This document shows positions 1 through 12,041 of a stretch of DNA of 36,782 nucleotides, piece after piece. This DNA is from Priapulus caudatus (taxonomy: Eukaryota > Priapulida > Priapulimorpha > Priapulimorphida > Priapulidae). The DNA lies in NCBI RefSeq assembly GCF_000485595.1, contig NW_014577212.1, forward strand, positions 167,903 through 204,684, read 5' to 3'. Position numbers and translations under genes: made by a program. Below the pieces are notes generated by a model that saw only the letters and a list, made by a program, of their open reading frames with translations, was not told where the DNA came from and made no database searches. Every line of letters starts with the position of its first letter. The first letter of the stretch is position 1.

Positions 1-147
1 CAAAGATTAATATATTCGCCTTATATATTCCCATACTTCTATATTTCTTCGTTACCCTTTTTTTTTAGAAAAGATTGGTCGCGAACATGTACTCGGCTAT
101 TTGAGTACAATATGCGACCAACTGATCGTATAATTTCGATGATGCAG

Positions 148-445
148 CAAATGTGTGAACCCTGTGTGCGATACCACGTCGCTAGTAGAGCCTCTCACAG
201 CCAACCCCCTCGCTGCATGCGCTCTCTTGCATTGCTTCACAGTGGCAGCCGGTGAGCGTTTCAACGTGAGCGTGCGGCCGCACGGGGGCATGGGTGCAGG
301 CGTCACCTACAAATACTACCTCGGCACGGACAACACGCCGGCGGCCACGACGACGTCCGGATTCGCAACACTGACGGCAGGAGCGACGGGCCTGCTCGAC
401 GTCACCCTGGTAGCGACCAACGAGCTGGGAAACAGCTTTGCGATG
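148..445 (+). CDS. Exon: PKD-like repeat
   Basis: Acceptor gatgatgcag before 148; donor gtgagc at 446. The frame gives KCVN near the start and a beta-sandwich ending in [14 protein letters not shown], the typical closing strands of a PKD domain (compare YTVTVTAxNxxG). The usual WDFGDG is replaced by YKYYLGTDN, so this is a divergent copy. The exon ends on a codon boundary. High GC at third positions contrasts with the AT-rich flanks. The upstream exon is outside the window. Confidence 0.8.
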
Positions 446-2071
446 GTGAGCAGTTGGCGTGAATGTCTGATCGACAGGATGCTTGCGCGAATAAATCCTG
501 CCGAGACCTGCTGGGGCGAATGTGCACTTGGGGGCTGGGTGAGATGGCGTCTGGTTAAAGGTCGTGAAAATGTGTATTGACCGATATTAGATATTTACAA
601 GAGCGTATTAAGAATTAGCGTATTAAGAGCGTATTTAGTATTAATAAGTATTTATGCATTGTCTATTTCACCATGACCTTGTCTCGATCGATGATTTTTT
701 CTTTTAGCTTTTCACCGAGACTTAATCGGGCTGGCACGTGTGTTTACTGAAACAATTATAATTTCTTTTTGGCGTCAACGGATTCAGCGCCACTCATCGT
801 GATTGATGTTGTTAGGGTTAGCGTGTAGCGTTATGCGAGTTATGATTGCGGTTAGTATAAAATTGCAGTTAGTGTTGCGGTTAGCGTTTGGGGTGATAAG
901 CGTTAGAGTTAAGAGTAAGGATTGGGGTTAGGGTGTGGTAGGTTTAGAGTGAGGGTCAAGTTATGAGTTAGAGTTATGGGTAATCGTTAGGACTAGTGTT
1001 ACAATTATGGTCAGAGCCAAAGTAAATGCTAGTGTTTGTGATAAGCAGTGGGGTTATTTTTCCAGTTAGGTTTCGGGTTAGGGTAAATGTCAGGAACAGA
1101 GCACAGGGGAAGCGCTAGCATTACCTTTAGGGTAAAATTTTAGCTGGTATTATTGTTAGGGTTGTGTATAGGGTTAGTGCATAGGGTGAACGTTAAGGTT
1201 AGTGTTACAGCTTTTGTTTGGGTTTTTATTACGGCGAGCAACAGCGCGGCATTAACGTGGCCGCGTCGCCTCGTTTGTTCCTTGCAGAAATGCGTCAACG
1301 TGCAGGAGCGCATCACGAGCATGGCGCTGGATGAGTGTGTGCCGACCATCCTCACTGCAACCTCTTCCATAGACGTGACGCCCCTCGATGGCTCTTACCC
1401 CGCACTGTCTGTAGACTGGGACGACGGTTCACTACAGGGCATCCTGCCTAACGACTGTACGTTCCACGTGGTTTTATAGCTTGCGACGACGTAGGGGTTT
1501 ATAGTTTCCACGTCGGGTTTTATAGCTTGCAACTATAGATGCCGTTCCGCGTCGGTATTTATAGTTTCCACGTCGGGTTTTATAGCTTGCAACTAGTTGC
1601 CGTTCCACTTTGGGGTTTATGGCTTCCACGTCGGGTTTTAAAACGTCCAACGTCCAATGCCGTTTCATGTCAGGTTTTACAGCTTGCTGCGCGACGAGTT
1701 CTATAATCTGGTATGAGATGTAAATGAGACAGCAGAGTTGGAACGTATAAGGGACCACCTCTTCCCATGGTTGCAGCACCGCTACCGATGGATTCAGTGC
1801 AGGTAGTAAAGATGGATAGGATCGACGCGTTGCCGGACGATCACTGCTTCCTGGGTGCAATGCTGGACGACGCCAACTACCTCATGCTAGACTTTGGCAA
1901 GCTGGTGCCGATGACGTCCCTCCAATTTCATCACGCCTGTGAGCGCTTCATTCTTTAATCATGGGCTAAGCACAAAGCTCATCGATGAAGCTAGGGCTAA
2001 TTAAAAACAGTGAGGTACCCTGGCAGGCTCTGTGTACGCACTTGGCGCCTGACATATGAAAGATGCTTTAA

Positions 2072-2110
<39 letters not shown>

Positions 2111-5100
2111 TCGTAGTGAGTAACTCACATTTTGGTGGAAGATCAAATACTCACCCATTACTGTCATCGTTTCGCTATTCGTCCCCGAGAAGTCGGTATT
2201 CGATGTTATCTTGCTCAAGGCTTTAATTCTATTCATAATCTTCAGTTAACAACTCCTTTACCATGACCTTAGTTAGATCTGTGGCATGTAGTGTTATCTA
2301 GCCGGGTTATCGATAATGCTGTTGGCGCTCTCTTATCTTAATAATTAATTCTACTTGACAAAGCGAATAGAGTTTGATGTTGCGAGTTGCCGTGACGCAA
2401 GGTTGCTTAGCGACGCATCATTGTCACTGCTGGTAATCATCTTTTGTGTGGTGACAACATGACTAGGTACATAAAGGTAGGTATGGCTATCATATATAAT
2501 TAAACGTACATGTAACAAGCAGCGCCTGCTCCCCTCGCATTACGATAAGCATTGTATTGTGTTAGAATATTGGTTATTAGTAGGAGATATTGACCGCCAC
2601 AGTGCGGAATAGAAAGCATAATATCGGCAAAGGTCACCGAAAGACACACACACACACACATGTACGGGGCGAGGCGGGGCGGGGGAGAACCTGCGTGAAC
2701 GAGCAAAGTAATGATTTGCAGCACGATCCAGGGTTAGAACCGACTAGTCTGGTCTATTCTCCAGTGGCTAACACTAGTCCGCCGCTTGTTTTCATAGGTC
2801 GATGGAGCAATCAACGTGTTCAGAAGCAGTGGTGTTCCCAACCCAACCAGCGTTCAGTTTAGTCTGAGCGTCACCAGTGACGACACCGGGTAACGTCAGC
2901 TACATTCTTCGTTGCCATGGCAACCGCGCGGTGCCGCCCCATAATATTCGCATCTGCTCATATTCGACGACAGCTTGTCCCGTCAGATTACGTTCTGCTA
3001 ATTGTTCGGCCGCCATCTTGTTTTCGCCGCCATTTTTGTTCCGCGCTCTCAAACAATCAGCACTTGCCGCAGAGTGATATGGTACTAAATAGCTATGCAA
3101 ATTACAATATATCGGCTGCTACGATTGCGTGAGCGTGACGCGTGTGTGTTGGCGCGTGGCTGCTTCCCTCCGATCAGTTAAATTTTAAATTTTAAAATAC
3201 ACGTGGGTTCCACACGCGTAAAATCCGTCAGGGAATCGCGATGGTGACTCGATAGCTACCGAGATATTTTTACTTTATCCGAGCAACGCTGCTCCTGGGC
3301 TGACGATTCTATGCGACTACTGCGCATGCGCGCCTCTATCAGCCGCATGGACAGGTGCATCTGATGAGAAACTCTCCTGGCGTCTTGCAGGGTTACTGTC
3401 AGCTCCACGACCGGCTTCCTGGTGGACCCCCCGTTCACAGACGTTATCGCTTCGATACTTGCCAACTACGTGCACTACCAGAGAATCATCCACACGTTTA
3501 CGACACCGGGTTAGTGGATTTCTACGATGATTGTACACCATCGCTCTTCTAATCTAAGCGCTGTTTTTAGATAGTCGTTACATTATCCAATTCCTTAGGA
3601 TTACAGTAGGCAGGATGTGCTTGCAATTGCTTCAAATTAATACACATATATCATCCGTTTCTATACGTATAGCACATAGGAAGCAACGGTGCATCGAACA
3701 AAAGAAACATATTTCTTAATCTTACGCATTTTATTGGAATTCGGGGCTAGATAGCAGTAAGGAATAACACCGGTAGTACTATCGACTGCAAAACCGATGT
3801 CGGAAAACGCCCTCTCGTAGATTCTAATTACCTTTTTCATATTGTATTTATTGTTTCGCAACTTCAACATCAACCTAAAGCATATACACAGTACGCGCTA
3901 TATTGTACAAATTGGCGAATATATTAGGGAGAAACGACATCAGCAGCAGTAGTAGCAGCAGCAATACCAACAACAACCGTATGTAGCAACAACAACAACA
4001 ACGGGCATGTACATTGTAACACACGACGTACTTATTACTTAGTGAGTCCCGCGATGAACGACATTCAGCGACCGCGATGAACGACATTCAGCGACCGCGA
4101 TGTTGATTTAACGGCCATCACAACGTTATACCACATCTCGTTGCTGTTCTTGCCAGAGATGCGCGTACCCAAGACTTCACTGTCTAAAAAAAATTACGCC
4201 GGAAATTACTTCGTTTCTGAGGGGAAACTGATAATCATTACGCAAGTACTTTATCGTTATATTACAGGCCTGTTCGAGTTGTGCATAACCCTGTGGAACG
4301 ATGTGTCCAACGCCACTAAATGCGACGACATCAAGGTCTACCAGCAGATAGGCGGTGACGTCATCAAACATTCATACATTCGTACCGAGGGCACAGGTAA
4401 CGACAGGTGCTTCATTCCGCTTTAAGCGCGTACTGCTTGCTAGTCTTTCGCTATATATATTGGGCTGTTAAAAATGTATTATCATGCCGCACAGAAATGT
4501 GACAACAACTTCACTTTTCTTAATCTGGCTTAAAAACGAAATGTGGTAGAGTGATTTCTTACCAAAGGCTGTACGCACTGTGGTATTTAACAGCCGCACT
4601 CAATACTTCCGCGCAATAATTAATTGCCAGAGGGATTATGAATTGTAAATAATTAACATAAATATACACCTCCGTTCTCGGTGTCTCTGGGTTCTGCTAG
4701 GTGCAGGTCTGTGGGTTGTGTTTTCACAGGTGAATCGGCGCTGAGGCAAGGTCATGGTCCATACTTCAACGTCTACCCGCTAAACGCGACAAACTCCGTC
4801 GTCATGTTCGAGGCTCAGCGAGAGGCTGGAAACTACATCTCGTTTAAATGGGATTTCGGAGATGGCTCAAGTGTATGTGGTGTTTCTTCACGAGACTATA
4901 GCCCTTTGTCACGACTCACGTATTTCCTCCTGTAACAACGTGATATGCAATGATAAGACTCCTAAAGAATACATTTGCTACAACGATAATACCGTACTAT
5001 ACTCATTAATACCACAAATTAACTTAGTTTATAATACAGGATATATGTTACTCGATCATACTCGATAAATGTTCCCGACTCAAGGAAGCATCATCATGCC

Positions 5101-5713
5101 AACCTTGGTCGATGAAAATAAAATAAAATAAGTAAAATAATACAGGGCAAAAATAATACACACTGACAGCTTATATATGTACGAAATACGTGCCCGCCAC
5201 CTAATGTTCAGTCTGATTACGCTGCATGATTTAACGAATGTTTAATTTTACCGCATTTCAGGTCGTCACAATTGACTCAACAAATTTAGCCGAGCACTCC
5301 TACGATAAGGAGGGAACGTACACCGTTACCTTGATAACACAGAATGCGCTAGACGAGGCGATCAGCACAGTTGAGATAGAAATCGAGCGCACGTGCAGTG
5401 ACCTCATGTTCGTGAATAACTCCCCGTATTCGGCAGAGTGGTTGCACGAATTCGCGTTTGGCGCGACCATAACCGGTAAGCAAAATATAATTATAGCGAA
5501 TTATGAATAATAATAAGAATTATGATTGCATATTATTCTATTATATACATACACACAAACGTACATACGCACATACGCACGCGCGCGCGTAAACATGCAA
5601 GTGCGCAAGCAAGCGCCACACACGCACGCACGCGCGCGCACGCACGGCACGCACCGCACACACACACCACACACACACATACACACCACAACACACACAC
5701 ACACACACACACG

Positions 5714-5755
<42 letters not shown>

Positions 5756-6521
5756 CAGAAATATATTTTACCAGACCCGCCTCGCATGAATGTTAAACAT
5801 TCGTCCCACCGAGTGCTCACACTATTTGGACGCATACGTGCCACAGTTTAGTGACACCGCGTGCTTCACACGTGTTCAGACGCTATATGCCCGCGTGGCG
5901 TGTGAACTGACACCAACGTTAAACGTAAGCTTACACATGCACGCATCGACCGTGCTGTAGATTATTGCGCACCACCGTAAAACAAGGTTTACACTTTTCT
6001 GTTGAAAAGTTGACAAGTTGATCAAAGTGTAAACCCAGCTTAACTTTATCATGAGACATGTGTATATTGGCAGAAAAAAGTAAAGTATCGACAAAATGTG
6101 ATTCACACGAATCTGATATACACGATGCGAACTTTTATTTAGAAAATCTACCGACCAGTCCCTGCTTCATCCTTGATTTTGTCATTGACGACGAATTGTC
6201 GGACGACCGGTATCTGCGCTACGGGGACACGGTGCAGTGTGAAAGGGCAAACGAATACGATAACGAAACAGATTTCACAGGTATCATGACATCTTCACAG
6301 CTATGATTACGCACCTAACCTGTGTTTATCACTGTTATATTGTATACATATATATTAATGTAATAATATTATTAAATAATTAATTTATTAAATAATATTA
6401 AATAATATAAATATATTATATTATTATAGATTTTAGTTTGTAACTCTGGCTATCAATTATACGCCCAGTATAATCTCTATCCGTGTATTTATCAACGTTA
6501 TTATTGTCGTTATAATCTAAG

Positions 6522-6572
<51 letters not shown>

Positions 6573-7723
6573 ACAACAACAACAAAAACAACAACAACAG
6601 CAACAGCAATGACGACGACCACAATGACGACTAAGACGACGACGACAACGATGACGATAACGACATCATCATCATTATCAGCCATCATCCGGACGAATTC
6701 ATAATCACAAGCTTACCGTCGTCTTTCTTTCTCTCTTGAACGTTAAACACGAAGTTGTTCCCATAACGACAGCTGGCAAACCACCCGTGGAAGCCATAAC
6801 TGATGCGGACAGCCTACTACCAGTAGGCTTCAAGCTAAAGCACGACTACGCAATCACTGGTAGGTATAACTGATACGTCACGGTGAGCGATGTGTTTTAA
6901 TATTAGCACATTTCATCATAAAGTGACATTAATATCTATGTATGCATTCAGTACAATTAAACATAACATAGAGAAACTACTTTAGAATTCTCTGGCTTGT
7001 CTATAGCGGTTAGATACCTATTATTAAATTTATAACCTTATTATTAGAGACGTAATATTAAAACGAGGAAACTTTTTAATGGAAAACAGTTTCTAATGGC
7101 GAGAAATTAGCAACTGTTCTCACTTAATTACTTGACATGTTTGTGATATATTGTTTTGTGCGTGTATGTGCTTGTTTTATGTGCGCACACGTGTGTATGC
7201 GTGAATGTGTGCGCGCACGTGTGTATGCGAGCGCGCGTGTGTACGTGAGCGTGTGTGTGCACGCGCACACGCGTGTATGCGTGTATGTGTGCGCGTACGT
7301 GTGCATGCGTGAGCGGCAGTCCGATATTTTCACACCAAGCGATGACGTTCGTTATGCAGGCGGCTGGTACAGCACGCTCATCTGCTACAACTGGGCAAGC
7401 TTCAAGATAATGCAGCTCTTCACGAAGGTGACGAAAGGTCCGTGTTTCTTCCCGATCGTCGACCTGCAGTCGCCTAATCAGTGCACGTTCGGCATGTGTT
7501 CGCTTGTGGACGGCACCAGCGAGCAGGCGCGCCACATCCGTCGCTCCGAGTCCGTGAGTATATGCGCCAACGTACATCTAGCTGACTGATCAGCTTTAGA
7601 GAGAGAAAGAGAAAGAGAGAGAGCGAGAGAGAGAGCGAGAGAGAGAGAGAGCGAGAGCGAGAGAGAGAGAGAGAGAGAGAGGGGAGGAGAGATGAGGAGA
7701 GAGAGAGAGGAGATGGGAGAGTG

Positions 7724-7793
<70 letters not shown>

Positions 7794-10700
7794 ACGTACA
7801 CCCGCGGATATCCGGTGTTACATTATCTACGTTACATCTTATATTACATACGGTTCTAGGACAAATACCCCCCGGACAATCACCCCCCCGGACAATTACC
7901 CCCGACAATTACCCCCCGGACAATTACCTCCATGCTATTCACCCTCCGGAACAATTACCCCCCCCCGGACAATTACCCCGCCGGACATTTACGCCCCGGA
8001 CAATTACCCCCCGGACATTTACCCCAGATATTTACCCCGGACAATTACCCCCCGGACATTTACCCCCCGGAAATTTACCCCCCGCGACAATCACCGCCGG
8101 CATTTACTCACTTGTTGTTTATTATTCATTGTTGAACAGTGATACAGGGAAGAGGTCGAGGAGGAGGGAAGAAGGTAGTGGAGGAGGAGGAGGGGGAGAA
8201 GGTGGGGAGAAAGGTGGTGGAGTGGGATGGGGGAGAAGGTTGAAGAGGAGGAAGAGGAGGAGAGGAGGTGGAGGAGGAGGAAGAGGAGGAGTGGGAGAAC
8301 GTGGAGAGAAGGTGGTGGAGGAGGAGGAGGGGAGAAGGTGGTGGAGGAGGAGGAGGGGGGGGAGAAGGTGGAGGAGGAGGAGGAGCGAGAGAGAGGAGGA
8401 GGTGAAGGAGGAGGAGAAGGAGAGGAGGTGGGAGAGGGAGGAGCGGAGAACGTGGAGAGAAGGTGGTGGAGGAGGAGGAGGGGAGAGGGGAGGGAGGGAG
8501 GAGAGAGGAGGAGGAGGTGGGGAGAAGATGGAGAAGGAGGAGGAGAGGAGGGAGGAGGAGGAGGGGAGGTGCAGGAGGACGGAGGTAGAGGAGGGCGCCT
8601 CTACCACTCCTCTCCTCCTCCTCCATCACATTCTCCCCTCCTCCTCTTCCGTCCTTCCCAACCACCACCTGCACCTCTTCTACCTCCTCTACCTCGCTCC
8701 TCTCCCCCTCCTCCTCCTCGCTTCGCCACTACCTTCTCCGCGTCCTCTATCTCTCCTCTAAATGTCCGGGGTTATTGTCCGGGGGTAATTGTCCGGGGTA
8801 ATTGTCCGCGGGGGTGATTGTCCGAAGGGTAGAATTGTCGCGGGGGGTGATTGTCTCGGGGGTAAATGTCCGGGGGGTGATTGTCGAGGGGTAAATGCCC
8901 GGGGTAATTGTCCGGGGGTAATTGTCCAGGGGTAATTGTTCGGTGGGTAAATGTCCGGGGGATGATGTCCGGGGGTGAGTGTCCGGGGTAATTGTCCGGG
9001 GGTAATTGGCCGGGGGGTGATTGTCCGAGGCGTAAATGCCCGGAGGTAATTGTCCAGGGGGTAATTGTTCGGGGGTAAATGTCCGGGGGATAATTGTTCG
9101 GGGGTAAATGTCCGGGGGGGGGGTTAATGTCCGGCGGGAGGTAATTGTCCGGGGGGTAATTGTCCGGAGGGTGATTGTCCGGGAGGTGAATGGCATGGGG
9201 GGTAAATGTCCGGGGGGTAATTTTTCTACGTTGATCTTTTATTACATGCATTCGGCGTTACATCTGCGTTACATCCTATATTACATACATCCTACGTTAA
9301 TCCTTTATTACATGCATTCGGTGTTACATCTACGTTACATCCTATATCTAATATATATTTGAGTTCGTATGTATGTATGTATGTATGTATGTATGTATGT
9401 ATGTATGTATGTATGTATGTATGTATGATATGTATGTATGTATGTATCTTCCCTATAGGCGGCCAAACCGCCCAGAGCAATCTGGATGCAATTTTCACAG
9501 GGCCATCTGTTATACCCGGGGAGTGTTCCTAGATGAAAAAAAAACCTGTCAAACCGTGAAACTCACCGAAAAATCCGTGAAAAACCCGTTAATTCGTCAA
9601 TCTTCACACAATTCAGCACTCACTGCACAGTGCTGCCACAGACAGAAAAACTATGACTATTTCTTGCCCTCACCTCATGATCTCATCAGCTGCTTATATG
9701 TTGAAACCGAAACCGAAATCAATACTAAAACAGAGCATAACAGGACCAGTTCAGCAGGTACTACTCCACTCTGAGTTCAGAGTTTCAGTTCAGATGCTAC
9801 GATCTCAGAATGCCACTGCACCATTCCAAAGCTATGCATTTTCTGATTCAATACAAAAATTCTTAATTTCAATGTGCGTGGTTGCGCGCCAAGGCATTCA
9901 CTAGACAATATCCAGTGGACACAGACCCCACTCGCTGGCCTGTCTCTATCTATACTATATATGGGGAATTTCTTGTTATCGTGGTAACTGATCTCACAAT
10001 GCTATAGCTTGCACGTGGGGAGCTCAAGAGTTCGATACGCCAGCAATCTCTACATATTTCCACCAGAGAATAACACGAAAAACATTGTTTATCAAGAGGC
10101 TTTGAAATGAAAAGTCCAACCCATTTGTACATGCTGTTATATAATAATAATAACTTTTGTTATTTACACATATTACTATTATGTCCAGGGGTTCTAAGTT
10201 GGGTTGTGCTGTCATATAAATGTCATACGTAACAGTTTTCCCCATGCTTATTATCTTATTAGACTGATTTCTAAATTAATATTGTGTGCAATGTTATGTC
10301 GATTTTTACCCAATGTTCCTATTGTGTCCCATTATTAGTAGTATGAATTAGTAGCACGATTTTACCCAGCGCAGCGGGTACCCGCAGCTAGTCTAATATA
10401 TATTGAGTGATTGTATGCTACTGTATGTATCTTCCTATAGGCCGGCCAAACCGGCCCAAGCGATCTGGATGGCAATTTTCACACGGCCATCTGTTATACC
10501 GACCCGGGAGTTTCCTAGACGAAAAAAAAATTCAAAAAAAGTTAAAAAGTTAAAAAATGATAAAATTCTATTCATCAATAGATGGGCGGTGCGTACACGC
10601 CGTGCATCACGTATGTTCAATCCATTGTGTATATATAATTGAGCAGCATGGCGTAATGGCTAGGACGCAGCCGGCTGAAAGGGGTGATAGGATATGTTTA

Positions 10701-11821
10701 CTAGGCACTTCTAATTTTAACTATATTATTTTACGATATATTAAAGAATGATGCAAAAACCCTAAAAAGTGCCCTAACCTCTAACCCTAACCCTAACCTA
10801 ACCCTAACCCGACCCTAATTAAATTTAAAATATATGTTAAAATTAGAAGTGCCTAGTAAACATATCCTACTACCTTTCAGCCGGCTGCGGCTAGCACATT
10901 CGTGTACGACACCGGGATTACTGGTTCGAGTCCCAGCCGGGCAACATTTCCTCCTTTTTTCCATTTTTTCCCTTTACCTACCTCTTTTTTAATTTATAAA
11001 TTTATTGAATTTATTTTTTATTTGTTTTTTTATTATTTTTATTTTTAATGTCTTATCTTTTCATTTTTTATTATTTTTTACTGTTGTGGGATGGGATGGG
11101 GATGGGATGGGATGGGATGGGATCGCATGCGATCGATGGGATGGATGGCATGGCATGGCATGGCATGGCATGGATGGGATGGAGACGGTGCGATGACATG
11201 GCATGGCATGGCATGGGATGTCATGGGATGCGATGGGATGGGATGCGGTGCGATGGGATGAGATGGGATGGGATGGGATGAAATGGCATGGATGGATGGA
11301 TGCATGGATGGATGCATGGATAGATAGATAGTTAGATTTTTTTGGGTATTTTCCTTTCAACCAAGCGGTCACCAATTGAGTAACGTCACTGATTTCCCCG
11401 GGCAACGCCGGGTATCCCGCTAGTATTACATATATACATCCTACGTTAATCCTTTATTACTTGTTCCCTACATTACGTCTACGTTACATGCTTTATTACG
11501 TGCATCCGGTGTTACATCTACGTTACATGCTTTACTACGTGCATACTGTTACAGTTCATCGTCTCAGTCGAGGCAAAGATTAACTGCTCGTCGAGTAAGA
11601 CGGCTTATTTCGCGTGGACTCTGTTTGCCGTCGACCTGGAGGCAGGCACCGAGACTAACGTCACAGATGTCTTCATAGAAGCAGGCATCGCCATCGAGGG
11701 AAACAATCAGCAGAAGATTGAAGTTACCTCCGGCACGATCGCCTACGGTCTACACAAGTACGCACGCTAACTAACTGCAAGCTATCTATCTATCTATCTA
11801 TTTATTTATCTATCTATATCT

Positions 11822-11861
<40 letters not shown>

Positions 11862-11863
11862 CG

Positions 11864-11920
<57 letters not shown>

Positions 11921-11980
11921 TTATTTATCTATCTATCTATCTATTATCTATCTATCTATACTATCTATCTATCTATCTAT

Positions 11981-12041
<61 letters not shown>

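Noticed and set aside
2900-3100. Minus-strand 66-codon ORF over the YY1-like motifs
   Set aside because: Too short, no family similarity, no splice or polyA support; the ATG is part of the ATGGCGGC motif.
7721-9251. ORFs rich in Pro/Thr or Gly/Arg/Glu on both strands
   Set aside because: They follow the CCCCGGACAATTAC minisatellite and GGA tracts; no splice or family support.
10641-10950. Functional tRNA gene
   Set aside because: The A-box match is weak, the body is interrupted by more than 150 bases of foldback, and no acceptor stem pairs.
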